DNA from: Actinomycetota bacterium | GTDB taxonomy: Bacteria > Actinomycetota > CADDZG01 > JAHWKV01 | NCBI GenBank assembly: GCA_030447305.1 | Contig: JAUJPC010000003.1 | Span: 204,738 to 268,737, forward strand | Direction: 5' to 3' | Length of the DNA stretch: 64,000 bases | Shown here: piece by piece, positions 32,722 to 42,152 of the stretch | How positions within the stretch are numbered: the first letter of the stretch is position 1 | How the letters are laid out: each line of letters opens with the position of its first letter | The notes under the pieces: model-generated | Databases searched by the model: none | What the model was told of the DNA's origin: nothing | What the model saw: only the letters and a program-made list of their open reading frames with translations | Translations under genes and position numbers: made by a program

Positions 32722-34275
32722 ATGAACTTGGTGGATGAGTGGGGAATCACTCTGGCGGTGTTCCTGCCCCTGCTCGGGGCGCTGGCGATTGCTTTGACCC
32801 CCAAGGGAACCGAAGGGATACAAAAGCTTCTGGCGCTGGGCAGCACGGGAGCTGCCCTGGTGATCGGTCTGATGGTCGCCTTCGCCTTCGAGCACGGCGA
32901 ACCCGGCCTTCAGTTCGAGAAGAATCTGCAGTGGATCCCCTCGATCGACGCCAATTACCATGTCGGCATCGACGGCATCTCGCTTCCTCTCATCGTCCTC
33001 AGCCTGCTCGTCACCTTCCTGTGCATCGTCTACGCCTACCGGCACATTCCCGAGCCGGGCAACACCAAGGCGTTCCTTGCGCTGATCCTGTTGCTGGAGA
33101 CGGGAATGAACGGCTCGTTTATCGCCCTGGACCTGATCCTGTTCTTCGTTTTCTGGGAGCTGGTGCTGGTCCCGATGTACTTCCTCATCGGCATCTGGGG
33201 CGGCGAGAACCGGCAGTATGCGGCCATCAAGTTCTTCCTGTACACGCTCTTCGGGAGCGTCTTCATGCTGCTGGGCTTTCTGGCTTTGTACTTCCAATCG
33301 GACCCCCACACCTTCGACATGGTCCGGCTGCAGGGGGCCGGAGTCCTCAACCTGCCCATCGGCCTGGCGAACCTGATCTTCGCCGGACTGGCGCTCGGCT
33401 TCGCGGTCAAGGTGCCGATGTGGCCGTTCCACACCTGGCTGCCGGACGCCCATACCCAAGCTCCGACCATCGGCAGTGTGCTGCTGGCGGCGGTGATGCT
33501 GAAGATGGGCACCTACGGGTTCATGAGAATCGCGATTCCGATCCTGCCCGAGCCGGCTCAGGTGTTCGCTCCGTTGATCGCCATCCTGGCGGCGATCGCC
33601 ATCGTCTACGGAGCCCTGTGCTGTCTGGCGCAGACAAACCTGAAACGAATGATCGCCTTCTCCTCCGTGGGCCACATGGGATTCGTCATGCTCGGGATTG
33701 CCACCTTGACCCCTGAGGGCTTCAACGCTGCGGTGTTCGGTATGGTGGCCCACGGTGTGGTGACCGGGATGCTGTTCTTCCTCGCCGGGTCGATCAAGGA
33801 GCGCTACCACTCCTACGAGATGCCGGAACTGGCCGGGATGGGCCTGAAGATCCCCCGGATGGCGGGTCTGCTGGCCTTTTGTGCCATCGCATCGCTGGGA
33901 CTGCCCGGACTCGCCGGGTTCTGGGGGGAGGTTATGGCCCTGCTCTCGTCTTACCGGCCGCTCGAGGGGCTCAATCTCACCGTCTTCCGCTCCGCCATGG
34001 TCGTCGGTGGTATCGGCACGGTGCTGACCGCCGGCTACTTCCTGTGGATGCTGCAGCGGGTCAACATGGGCAAGGCGTCGGAGGCCTCGCTTAAGCACAG
34101 ATACGCCGACGTCGAGCGGCTGGAGTATGCGGCCTGGGTCCCGCTTCTGGCTCTGATCCTGGTGCTCGGCCTCTACCCCCGGCTGATCATGGACACCACC
34201 ACGAGCTCGGTGACCCGCCTGACCGAGACCGTCGCCGGTGAACGGGCCGAGGTGGCGCAGGCAGCCGAACGCTGA
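32722..34275 (+). CDS. nuoM: NADH-quinone oxidoreductase subunit M
   Basis: The 517-residue antiporter-like subunit has FWELVLVPMYFLIGIWGG, KVPMWPFHTWLPDAHTQAPT and LKRMIAFSSVGHMGFV. GGAGG precedes ATG 32722. Its TGA shares one base with the nuoN ATG. Confidence 0.95.
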   Translation: MNLVDEWGITLAVFLPLLGALAIALTPKGTEGIQKLLALGSTGAALVIGLMVAFAFEHGEPGLQFEKNLQWIPSIDANYHVGIDGISLPLIVLSLLVTFLCIVYAYRHIPEPGNTKAFLALILLLETGMNGSFIALDLILFFVFWELVLVPMYFLIGIWGGENRQYAAIKFFLYTLFGSVFMLLGFLALYFQSDPHTFDMVRLQGAGVLNLPIGLANLIFAGLALGFAVKVPMWPFHTWLPDAHTQAPTIGSVLLAAVMLKMGTYGFMRIAIPILPEPAQVFAPLIAILAAIAIVYGALCCLAQTNLKRMIAFSSVGHMGFVMLGIATLTPEGFNAAVFGMVAHGVVTGMLFFLAGSIKERYHSYEMPELAGMGLKIPRMAGLLAFCAIASLGLPGLAGFWGEVMALLSSYRPLEGLNLTVFRSAMVVGGIGTVLTAGYFLWMLQRVNMGKASEASLKHRYADVERLEYAAWVPLLALILVLGLYPRLIMDTTTSSVTRLTETVAGERAEVAQAAER

Positions 34276-35723
34276 TGGACGTTAACCTCACCGCGCTACT
34301 TCCCGAGATCATCCTGGCCGTGGTGGCCTGCGGCGTGATGACCATCGACCTGTTCCTCCCCAAGGAGCGCCGGGGTGCGGCTTTTATGTTCTCGGTGGTG
34401 GGTGTGCTCGCCACCCTGGTCGCGGTTCTCAACCTCTACGGTCAGAACATCACCACGCTCGGCGGGATGTTCGTGGTCGACCGCTTTGCGGTGATCTTCA
34501 AGATCGTTTTCTGCGTCGCCGCTCTCCTGGTCTTCGCCGTGTCGCACGCCTACCTGAAAGAAGACGGCGAGATTCCCCACGGTGAGTACTTCACCATGAT
34601 GATGTTCGCGCTCCTCGGCATGCTGACCATCGCCTCCAGCCGGGACCTCATCGCCATCTTCGTCTCGATTGAGATGATCTCTATTCCCTCGTTCGTCCTG
34701 GCGGGTATCCGCAAGCACGACATCCGCTCCAACGAGGCGGCGCTAAAGTTCTTCCTGTTCGGCGTCCTGTCGACCGCCCTGATGCTGTTCGGCATGTCCC
34801 TGTTCTACGGAATCGCGGGGGCGACGAATCTGGCCGATATCTCCGAGAACCTCGCCGGGCGAACCGACATCGAGGAGGTCTCCCTGCTCGCGATCCTGTT
34901 TCTGATCGTCGGTTTCGGGTTCAAGGTCTCCGCCTTTCCGTTCCAGTGGTGGGTGCCCGACACCTATGAGGGGGCGCCCATCCCGGTCGCTGCTTTCCTG
35001 TCGGTGGCATCGAAAACAGCCGGCTTCGTCGGTCTTTTCCAGGTCATGTTCCTGGCCCTGGGGAGCCTGGCCGGCACCTGGCGCCCGATGTTCGGCATCA
35101 TCGGAGTGGTGACCATGACCTTCGGGAACCTGGTTGCTCTCCAGCAGAAGCAGATCGTCCGGCTGCTCGCGTACTCGTCGATTGCCCAAGCCGGCTACAT
35201 GCTTGTCCCTCTTGGAGTTGCGAGTGCAACGAACACGGAGTTGAACACCACGATCGTTTTTGCGGTGGTGGCATACCTTTTGGTGTACGCCTTTATGGAG
35301 ACCGGCGCATTCGCCTCCGCGACCGCCTTCTCGCGACGGGGCGGCGGTTACATGGTCGACGACTACGCGGGAATGTTCGCTCGATCGCCCGTGCTGGCAC
35401 TGGCGATGAGCGCCTTCTTGCTGTCGCTGGCCGGCATCTTTCCATTTGCCGGCTGGTGGGCCAAGCTGGTGGTCTTCCAGGCCCTGATCGAAGGCGGCGG
35501 CTTATGGTTGGCGATTGCCATGGGCATCAACACCGTGGTGGCGCTGTTCTTTTATTCCGCGGTGGTGAAGCGCATGTTCTTCGACAGGTCGGAGGTCACC
35601 ACGGCGGTGACCCTGCCTCCGGTGCTTGCCGGAGCGATTGGCATCGCCGCCTTGGTGGTGGTCGTCGGTGGGGTGCTGCCGGATCTGTTCGGCAGGCTGG
35701 CCCAGAACTCGCACTTCTTCTAA
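34275..35723 (+). CDS. nuoN: NADH-quinone oxidoreductase subunit N
   Basis: The 482-residue antiporter-like subunit has SIEMISIPSFVLAGI, KVSAFPFQWWVPDTYEGAP and VRLLAYSSIAQAGYMLVPLG. It closes the 11-gene nuo cluster and converges on a GNAT gene 3 bp away. Confidence 0.95.
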   Translation: MDVNLTALLPEIILAVVACGVMTIDLFLPKERRGAAFMFSVVGVLATLVAVLNLYGQNITTLGGMFVVDRFAVIFKIVFCVAALLVFAVSHAYLKEDGEIPHGEYFTMMMFALLGMLTIASSRDLIAIFVSIEMISIPSFVLAGIRKHDIRSNEAALKFFLFGVLSTALMLFGMSLFYGIAGATNLADISENLAGRTDIEEVSLLAILFLIVGFGFKVSAFPFQWWVPDTYEGAPIPVAAFLSVASKTAGFVGLFQVMFLALGSLAGTWRPMFGIIGVVTMTFGNLVALQQKQIVRLLAYSSIAQAGYMLVPLGVASATNTELNTTIVFAVVAYLLVYAFMETGAFASATAFSRRGGGYMVDDYAGMFARSPVLALAMSAFLLSLAGIFPFAGWWAKLVVFQALIEGGGLWLAIAMGINTVVALFFYSAVVKRMFFDRSEVTTAVTLPPVLAGAIGIAALVVVVGGVLPDLFGRLAQNSHFF

Positions 35724-35726
35724 CCG

Positions 35727-36251
35727 CTACCCGAGGTCCTTGCGGTACAGCCAGTAAGGCTCCTTGCCCCGCCTGGGCAATCCCTGCTCGCAGCGGAAGC
35801 CCATCCGGGTGAGAAGGCCCTGAGCATCGGCCAGGTAACCGGCGACCACCGCTCCCAGCGAGGCGGCGCCGTGCTGCTCCGCCCGCAGCGTGCACGCCTC
35901 CACGAGCGAAGCGGCCACACCGCGCCCGCGGGCCGGCGGAGCCACTGCCAGCAGAGCGATCGATGCCCACTCCGCCGGCAGGGGAGTGGTTGAGCGGCCG
36001 GGTTGGTGGTATGCGACCGACCCCACCAGGCCCCCATCCGAGCGGACAACAAAGAAGGACGCGGCCTTTGCCCGCTCACCGATCGAGGTCAGGGTGCGCA
36101 CCAGATCGGGCCATGCCTCCGGGCCGAGGGCAACTGCGAACTCGCGGTACGCCCACACGTTGAGGTGGGCGATCGAGATCCGATCTTCCGAAGCAGCGGC
36201 TTCGACCGGGAAACTCGAGCTCGGGAGAGGCTTGCTGCCTTCTGGTTCCAC
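35727..36251 (-). CDS. GNAT-family N-acetyltransferase
   Basis: The 174-residue protein has the acetyl-CoA motif region IALLAVAPPARGRGVAASLVEA (motif A R-G-R-G-V-A) and the later GYLADAQGLLTRMGFR. The substrate is not predictable. GTG start at 36251; the gene follows glnD after 35 bp on the same strand. Confidence 0.82.
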   Translation of the reverse strand: MEPEGSKPLPSSSFPVEAAASEDRISIAHLNVWAYREFAVALGPEAWPDLVRTLTSIGERAKAASFFVVRSDGGLVGSVAYHQPGRSTTPLPAEWASIALLAVAPPARGRGVAASLVEACTLRAEQHGAASLGAVVAGYLADAQGLLTRMGFRCEQGLPRRGKEPYWLYRKDLG

Positions 36252-36286
36252 CCGACCAGCCTACCGGTCCTGAATCCCAGGCCGGC

Positions 36287-38581
36287 TCAAGCCTCGAGGC
36301 CGTGCAGAACCGCCTTCTCAAGCTCCCGCAAGGTGTAGTCATCGGTGATCTTTTGGCCGTCCCGGCCCCGGACGTAAAAGGAGTCAACCACCTTGCCACC
36401 CATGGTCTGCACCTTGGCGGATCGGATGTCCAGGTCCAGGTCGACCAGGGCTCTGGTGATCCGGTAGAGAACGCCGATGCCGTCGGCGGCATGGACCTCG
36501 ACCACCGTGGCGTTCTGCGAAGTGTGGTTGTCGAACCTTACCGAGGCAGCAACCGGTTTGCGGGTGGTCGGCTTGGCGCGTCCGTACGTACGGGCCCGCT
36601 CGGCCACCCGGGCCTGAAGCGCCAGCCCTCCCTCAAGGGCAAGCTTCAGGTCATTGCGGACCCTCTCCCACGGCGTCACGTCCCGACGGGGGTCGGCGAC
36701 CTTGAACTGGGACAGTGCCCGGCCGTCGTCGCTCGAGTAGGCGTTGGCCGACAGAACATCCAGGCCGTGCAGCGCCAGAACGCCGGCCACCCGGCTGAAG
36801 GTGCCGGGCCGGTCATCCGCGTAGACGGTGACCACGCCGTTACCCGCCTCAATCATGTCCTGATTGCCGGCAAGCTTGCGCAGCTGCTCATCGGTGGGGA
36901 ACGCGCCGTTGGCGAAGGCATCGGCCGGCGTGCCCCGGAGCACCTTGTCGACCCTGCCGACCAACTCGGTCACCAGACTCGCCTTCCACGGGCTCCAAGC
37001 GGACGGTCCGGTCGCCAGCGAGTCGGCTTCGGTCAGAGCCCAGAGCAGATGAAGGCGCTCGGGGGTGACGACAGTGCGGGCCACCGTCTGCAGTGTCCCC
37101 GGGTCGTCGAGGTCCCGCCGGGTGGCTGCGTCGGGAAGAAGCAGGTGGTACTTCACCAGCTCGCCGAAGGTGGCCACATCGCTGGAGGAGAAGCCCATGC
37201 GGGTCGTAATCGTCTTGATCAGCTCAGCCCCCACGGTGCTGTGGTCCCCGGGGTATCCCTTTCCGATGTCGTGCAGCAATGCCGCTACCATGAGCATGTC
37301 GACCCGGTTCACCCTGCCCGTAAACTGCGCTGCGTGGGCGGTGGTCTCCAAAAGGTGCCGGTCGACGGTGAAAAGGTGGTAGGCGTTGTGCTGCGGACGG
37401 GCCTGAACCGGCCGCCACTCCGGAAGCATTCGCACCCACAGTCCTCTTTGGTCCAGCGCCTCGATCACCCGGATCGCTTGCGGTCCGGTGAGCAGCAGGT
37501 CGACCAACAGCTGCCGCATCTCGGCAGGCCACGGCTCCGGGACCGGGGGATTAGACGCCACGAGCCGCTCCAGAGAGATTCGCTCGATCACCGTGTCCCG
37601 GCCGGCCGCGGCGAGGGCGGCCCTCAGCGGAAGCAGCGGATCTGCCCACGGGGCGTCGTCGCCCAGCTCAACCTCCCCGCCCTTGAGAAGGATCCCCTTC
37701 CCGAGGTGCTGAGTCCGACCTGCTACCCGGCTTACCGTCCCTCGCAGGTTCGATCGGATACGCCGCCAGGCGTCGTCACCGGTCCACGCGATCACCCGAG
37801 CGGCCTCGGCTATCCGGAACATCATCGTGTTGGCGTCGCGGTCGCCGAGGGCCTGCGCCACGGCCGGCTGCTCCTGCAGTGCCAGCACGTTGTTCGGACG
37901 ACCCGTGAGGCGTTGAAGCTCAACCCGCGCGTCCAAAATGACTGCGTAAGCTCTGGCCATCGTCTCGGAGTCGTGTTCCAGCAGCACGCGGTGCGACGCC
38001 TCGGCCCACCCCAGGGCATGGACGTCTCGGAGTCCGCCCCGGCCTTCCTTAAGATCCGGTTCCAAGCGGAAGGCCACCTCACCGAACCTGGCGTGGCGTT
38101 CCTCGGTCCGGTCGGCAAGCTGGCTCAGCCAGCGCTTGGAGCGGCGTTCCCACTGGGCTCCTGCCTCGACCGCCAACTGTGCCGATAGGGATGTGTCACC
38201 GGCGATGTGGCGGGCGCTCAGAAGTGCAGTGGCGGTGTCGAGGTCCTCGTCGGCCAGGCTGAGGGCTTCCTTGACCGTCGAGACGCTCTGGCCGAGCTTG
38301 AGTCCCTCATCCCAGATCGGATACCAGATTCGGTCGGCAATCGTACGCAGGTCGGGAACCCGATAGTGAACCAGCATGACGTCGATGTCGCTGCCCGGGC
38401 TCAACTCGGATCGGCCGTACCCGCCGATGGCTACCAGCGCCAGCCCGCGCGGGTGGACCGAGTCCAGGGCTTTGCTCAATAGCTCGGCCAGCCACGTATC
38501 CACCAGATCGCTATGAGCCCGGCACCAAGCGGCCCCCTTCAGCGAGTTGTCGGCAAGGAGAAGCTGGAGTTTCGACACCAT
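36287..38581 (-). CDS. glnD: PII uridylyltransferase/uridylyl-removing enzyme
   Basis: GlnD senses glutamine and modifies the PII protein. Order of domains: nucleotidyltransferase (GGYGRSELSPGSDIDVMLVH, near 50-70), a helical linker, HD domain (LLHDIGKGYPGDHS, near 435-450) and two C-terminal ACT domains (DRPGTFSRVAGVLALHGLDV and DGIGVLYRITRALVDLDLD). The length of 764 residues is shorter than the E. coli enzyme but normal for actinobacteria. Neither glnB nor amtB is adjacent, unlike the usual amtB-glnB-glnD order. Confidence 0.92.
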   Translation of the reverse strand: MVSKLQLLLADNSLKGAAWCRAHSDLVDTWLAELLSKALDSVHPRGLALVAIGGYGRSELSPGSDIDVMLVHYRVPDLRTIADRIWYPIWDEGLKLGQSVSTVKEALSLADEDLDTATALLSARHIAGDTSLSAQLAVEAGAQWERRSKRWLSQLADRTEERHARFGEVAFRLEPDLKEGRGGLRDVHALGWAEASHRVLLEHDSETMARAYAVILDARVELQRLTGRPNNVLALQEQPAVAQALGDRDANTMMFRIAEAARVIAWTGDDAWRRIRSNLRGTVSRVAGRTQHLGKGILLKGGEVELGDDAPWADPLLPLRAALAAAGRDTVIERISLERLVASNPPVPEPWPAEMRQLLVDLLLTGPQAIRVIEALDQRGLWVRMLPEWRPVQARPQHNAYHLFTVDRHLLETTAHAAQFTGRVNRVDMLMVAALLHDIGKGYPGDHSTVGAELIKTITTRMGFSSSDVATFGELVKYHLLLPDAATRRDLDDPGTLQTVARTVVTPERLHLLWALTEADSLATGPSAWSPWKASLVTELVGRVDKVLRGTPADAFANGAFPTDEQLRKLAGNQDMIEAGNGVVTVYADDRPGTFSRVAGVLALHGLDVLSANAYSSDDGRALSQFKVADPRRDVTPWERVRNDLKLALEGGLALQARVAERARTYGRAKPTTRKPVAASVRFDNHTSQNATVVEVHAADGIGVLYRITRALVDLDLDIRSAKVQTMGGKVVDSFYVRGRDGQKITDDYTLRELEKAVLHGLEA

Positions 38582-38770
38582 CGTCGAAGCGTATTCCGAC
38601 CGGCCCAGCCAAGATCCTGTTTTCCGGCTGCGGGGCTCAGATTTGACGCGCTTTTAACGGAACTTAAGCGGCGCATAACAAACGACAAACCCGATTTTTA
38701 GCGTTTTCTAAGCGCCGGAAGGATCCTTAATCGACGGGGCGCAAGTACCCTGGATTAAGGGGTGATGACA

Positions 38771-39640
38771 GTGAAGAACAACATGAAGACGGTTATCCTG
38801 CTGGGCACGCTGGCAGGTCTGATGGTTTGGCTGGGCAACATGATCGCCGGCCGCTCAGGCGCGACGATAGGCTTGGTGTTCGCCGCGGTGATGAACCTGG
38901 GTGCCTACTGGTTCTCGGACAAGATCGCCCTGAAGATGAGCCGCGCGAGGCCGATCAGCCGGGCGGAAGCTCCCCAGCTCTACTCCATGGTTTACCGCCT
39001 GACGCAGAGGGCCGGGATCCCCATGCCGAGCATTCACATCATCCCGTCGCAGCAGCCGAACGCCTTTGCCACCGGACGGAACCCTTCGCATGCCGCAGTG
39101 GCGGTAACCGAGGGCATCCTTGAGATGCTGAGCCCCTCGGAGTTGGAGGGGGTCCTGGCGCACGAGCTGGCGCATGTGCGGAACCGCGACATCCTCATCG
39201 CGTCGGTGGCGGCAACCATCGCCGGCGCGATCTCCTTCATTGCCACCATGGCCCGGTGGGGCGCCATGTTCGGTGGTAGCGATGAGGACAACAATCCTGC
39301 GGGCCTGGTCGGCGTTCTCGTGGCCAGCATCGTCGCCCCTCTGGCGGCGATGGTCATGCAGATGGCAGTTTCCCGGTCCCGTGAGTTCCAGGCCGATGCG
39401 GTCGGTGCCGAGATTGCCGGGCGACCCAACGGGTTGTCGAGCGCTCTTCGCAAGCTTGAGATCGCCTCCCAACGGGTGCCGATGGCCGTCAATCCTTCAG
39501 CGGCCCCCATGTTCATCGTCAACCCGCTACGGGGTCCATTGGCACACGGTGCTGCTCGCCTGTTCAGCACCCATCCGCCGACCGAGGAGCGGATTCGGAG
39601 GCTCGAGGAGATGGCCGGCAGGGCGGGTTACCTAGTCTGA
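38771..39640 (+). CDS. htpX: Membrane zinc metalloprotease HtpX
   Basis: HtpX degrades misfolded membrane proteins. The product of about 289 residues has two N-terminal helices, the zinc motif HELAHVRNRD, a further hairpin, the third ligand region SREFQADAVGAE, and the C-terminal STHPPTEERIRRL. GTG 38771 is 8 bp after AAGGGG (38757-38762); GTG 38762 and ATG 38765 are too close to it. Confidence 0.93.
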   Translation: MKNNMKTVILLGTLAGLMVWLGNMIAGRSGATIGLVFAAVMNLGAYWFSDKIALKMSRARPISRAEAPQLYSMVYRLTQRAGIPMPSIHIIPSQQPNAFATGRNPSHAAVAVTEGILEMLSPSELEGVLAHELAHVRNRDILIASVAATIAGAISFIATMARWGAMFGGSDEDNNPAGLVGVLVASIVAPLAAMVMQMAVSRSREFQADAVGAEIAGRPNGLSSALRKLEIASQRVPMAVNPSAAPMFIVNPLRGPLAHGAARLFSTHPPTEERIRRLEEMAGRAGYLV

Positions 39641-39661
39641 TTCCCGGTAAGTCCAACAAGC

Positions 39662-39683
39662 GGACCCCCGAGGTCCCCTTTTT
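39662..39683 (+). terminator. Intrinsic terminator after htpX
   Basis: GGACC-5 nt-GGTCC followed by CCTTTTT, 21 bp after the htpX stop. Confidence 0.65.
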
Positions 39684-39702
39684 GTTCGTCGTCCCTTCTG
39701 GC

Positions 39703-39733
39703 TTGACTTCGGCTATCCGATTCGCGGTAGGGT
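39703..39733 (+). promoter_or_regulatory. Candidate promoter of the M23 peptidase gene
   Basis: TTGACT at 39703-39708 and TAGGGT at 39728-39733 with a 19-bp spacer, longer than ideal. It lies between the htpX terminator and the leader hairpin of the peptidase gene. Confidence 0.4.
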
Positions 39734-39745
39734 TCCCTAGCATTT

Positions 39746-39774
39746 CGGCCGCCGCGGGGATTGAGCGGCGGCCG
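39746..39774 (+). other. Strong leader hairpin before the M23 peptidase gene
   Basis: CGGCCGCCGC and GCGGCGGCCG form a perfect 10-bp stem around a 9-nt purine-rich loop, ending 32 bp before the GTG start. There is no T-tract. It could stabilise the leader, attenuate transcription or be part of a regulatory RNA; no known riboswitch is recognised. Confidence 0.45.
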
Positions 39775-39806
39775 CCTTATGCCCTTATGCCGCTTGGGAG
39801 GACCGC

Positions 39807-40994
39807 GTGAGGCGAGGAATGAAGTTGGCGGTTTGCTGCGTCCTTTCTTTGTCGTTGGTCGCCCTCACCGCGTTTCCCGCCAGTGCCCAGCTTGATAAGC
39901 TGTTGAACCAGCTTCTAGCCCCGAAGCCAACTGATCCTCCACCCGCCGAACCAGGTGCTCCCCCGCCCCCCGGACCCGGGGCGCCCCCGGCTTCGGCTCC
40001 GGGCCCCGTACCACCTTCCGCCGTGGCTCCGAACCAGCTGGTTGACCCCAGGACCCTGCCCTTCCCCATTGCCCTGCCAAGCATTCGCCGCTCTCCGGCT
40101 CGCAATACGAACAGGTTAATCGAGCTGCTGCAGCCCGCAGTAGACAGAGGCATCCCACTAGAGACTGCGCTCCTGTCGGTCGTGGCACCCTTCCCCGTTG
40201 CGGGCAAATCCAACTTCACTCACGACTGGGGCTTTCCCCGCTACACTCCCACGCCGCACCTTCACGAGGGCACTGATGTCTTTGCCGACTTCGGCACGCC
40301 GGTCGTCACCTCCGAGCCGGGCAAGGTAATCAGCAAAGGAGCCGCCGGCGCCGGTGGGATATCGGTGTGGGCACGCGGCGACAGCGGCATGGCCTACTAC
40401 TACGCGCACCTGGAGAGCTGGGCCCAGGACCTGGCGGTGGGCCAGCGGGTGGAGAAGGGCCAGGTGATCGGTTTCGTCGGCGACAGCGGAAACGCAGAGG
40501 GCGGATCGCCGCACCTCCACTTCGAGCTGCATCCCGGCGGAGGGCCCGGAACGCCGGCCCGTGATCCCAAGCCGTTCCTGGACGACGCTCTGAACCTGGC
40601 GGAGCAACAGGCTGCCGCGTTCGTCCTCGCTCCGGGAGGTATCGTCGCCGGCATACCGAACACCGCAGGCCGGACCGTTCTACCCGGCATCATCGTGACG
40701 AAGGAGGTTGACAAGCTCCTGCAGGGGACGGCGCTCCGGGTACCCGAGGACGTCATGTGGTTCTCCATGATGGACCCCACGCTTGGCGGCTTGGGCCTGG
40801 CCCGGCAAAGCGCCCTATCGGGAGTTCCCCGGGCCGAGCAGCTGACGGAGGCGGAGAAGGTGGAGGCGCAGCGTCTGGATGATGTGCGGCAAGCCGTAAA
40901 CACCACGTCGCAAAAGGTGAGCAACCTTCTCGAAAGGCCAAGCTCGCGGAGTATGGTTGTCGTCGGCCCCGTGAAACAAGCCCTGATCCGCTAG
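39807..40994 (+). CDS. Secreted M23/LytM-family metallopeptidase
   Basis: The 395-residue product has a signal peptide (to about FPASA), a long Pro/Ala/Gly-rich linker (about 38-76), and a LytM domain with HLHEGTDVFADFGTPV (first His and Asp zinc ligands) and SPHLHFELHP (HxH ligand). A helical C-terminal region of about 130 residues follows. Such proteins cut peptidoglycan cross-links or, when catalytically weak, activate amidases. GGGAGGA (39796-39802) precedes GTG 39807. Confidence 0.88.
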   Translation: MRRGMKLAVCCVLSLSLVALTAFPASAQLDKLLNQLLAPKPTDPPPAEPGAPPPPGPGAPPASAPGPVPPSAVAPNQLVDPRTLPFPIALPSIRRSPARNTNRLIELLQPAVDRGIPLETALLSVVAPFPVAGKSNFTHDWGFPRYTPTPHLHEGTDVFADFGTPVVTSEPGKVISKGAAGAGGISVWARGDSGMAYYYAHLESWAQDLAVGQRVEKGQVIGFVGDSGNAEGGSPHLHFELHPGGGPGTPARDPKPFLDDALNLAEQQAAAFVLAPGGIVAGIPNTAGRTVLPGIIVTKEVDKLLQGTALRVPEDVMWFSMMDPTLGGLGLARQSALSGVPRAEQLTEAEKVEAQRLDDVRQAVNTTSQKVSNLLERPSSRSMVVVGPVKQALIR

Positions 40995-41023
40995 AGCTTC
41001 AAACGGCGCCGGGCTGCCGTTCT

Positions 41024-41455
41024 TTAGGGTTTCGGCCGCCCCAGCCGCTCGGTTATCTGATCCGCCGTGTTCTGTATCTCTTCTGGATCCCCCTTCGACG
41101 CCGTCGCCGGCGGGACCAGGGAGTCGCTGGACCACCTCGGGATCAGGTGAAGGTGGAGGTGATCGACGGTCTGCCATGCCGCCCGCCCGTTCGACTGGAG
41201 CAGGTTCATGCCCTCGGCGCCCACGGCGTCGCGCACGGCCGGAGCCACCACGTGCGCCGCCTTCATCACCGCGGCCGCATCCTCCGGAGTGATCTCCCAG
41301 ATCGTAGCGGCATGGTTTCGGGGGATAACCAGCGAATGACCCCGGGCCCAAGGGAAGATGTCCAGAATCGCGATGACGGCCTCGTCCTCGTAGATCCTGG
41401 TTGCCGGAGCGTTACCGGCGACAATCCGGCAGAAGATGCAGTCGGTGCCGGCCAT
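41024..41455 (-). CDS. HIT-family nucleotide hydrolase
   Basis: The 143-residue protein has the zinc-type N-terminus CIFCRIVAG and the histidine triad DHLHLHLIPRW. HIT proteins hydrolyse nucleoside phosphoramidates or dinucleoside polyphosphates. ATG 41455 fits the family start (MAGTDCIFC). It follows yajQ by 4 bp and is probably co-transcribed. Confidence 0.9.
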   Translation of the reverse strand: MAGTDCIFCRIVAGNAPATRIYEDEAVIAILDIFPWARGHSLVIPRNHAATIWEITPEDAAAVMKAAHVVAPAVRDAVGAEGMNLLQSNGRAAWQTVDHLHLHLIPRWSSDSLVPPATASKGDPEEIQNTADQITERLGRPKP

Positions 41456-41459
41456 TCCT

Positions 41460-41948
41460 CTACCGATAGTTAGTGAACTGAAGAGGGATCCCAAAGTCCT
41501 CCTCTTTCAGCGCCGCGATCACCGCTTGCAGGTCGTCCCGAGATTTCGAGCTCACCCTGAGCTGATCTCCTTGAACCTGGCTCTGGACCTTGTGGCCCAA
41601 CCCCTTGACGAACTTGTTGATTGTGCGGGCCTTCTCGTCGGAGATTCCGTGCACGATGTCGATGCTTTGTTTGTAGTTGGACCCGCCGGCCGGTTCGATC
41701 TTGCCCTCCGACAGCGCCTTGAGCGACACGTTCCGCCGGACCATCTTCTCCTTTATGACGTCGACGGCCGCCTGCACCCGGCCCTCGGAGTTGGACCGGA
41801 CCTCGATATGTTCCGAGTCGTGCCTTATGTCAGTGCCTGTGTTCTTAAAGTCGAACCGCTGGGTGATCTCACGCCTTGCCTGATCCAGGGCGTTGATCAC
41901 CTCCTGGTGGTCGACCTCACTCACCACGTCAAAAGATGTCTGTGCCAA
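41460..41948 (-). CDS. YajQ-family nucleotide-binding protein
   Basis: The 162-residue protein matches YajQ throughout: SFDVVSEVDHQEVINALDQA, ITQRFDFKNTG, and the C-terminal DDLQAVIAALKEEDFGIPLQFTNYR block. A YajQ homologue of Xanthomonas binds c-di-GMP; most members are known only as nucleic-acid or nucleotide binders. Not linked by operon to the rsiG/HD-GYP pair, but the same second messenger may be involved. Confidence 0.92.
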   Translation of the reverse strand: MAQTSFDVVSEVDHQEVINALDQARREITQRFDFKNTGTDIRHDSEHIEVRSNSEGRVQAAVDVIKEKMVRRNVSLKALSEGKIEPAGGSNYKQSIDIVHGISDEKARTINKFVKGLGHKVQSQVQGDQLRVSSKSRDDLQAVIAALKEEDFGIPLQFTNYR

Positions 41949-42071
41949 GGTGCCCCCAAGAATCGTTGTGTCCCCGTTGCCTTATCCTAATGCTGCGGCG
42001 TCCGGCTGCGGCCGTCCACAACTCCCACTCTCTTCCTCGTGGGCGGGACACTCGCAGGCGGTCCAGGACCA

Positions 42072-42152
42072 GGTGGGATACCTAAGTGGCCAAAGGGAGC
42101 CGGCTGTAAACCGGTTGCGCAAGCTTCGGAGGTTCGAATCCTTCTCCCACCA
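42072..42152 (+). tRNA. tRNA-Tyr (GTA)
   Basis: Acceptor GGTGGGA pairs with TCCCACC, discriminator A. Anticodon loop CTGTAAA gives GTA. A long variable arm is present as in bacterial tRNA-Tyr. TTCGAAT T-loop visible. CCA is not encoded. Confidence 0.95.

Noticed and set aside
39746..39774. Terminator before the M23 peptidase gene
   Set aside because: The hairpin lacks a T-tract and lies between the probable promoter and its gene, so it is listed as a leader hairpin instead.
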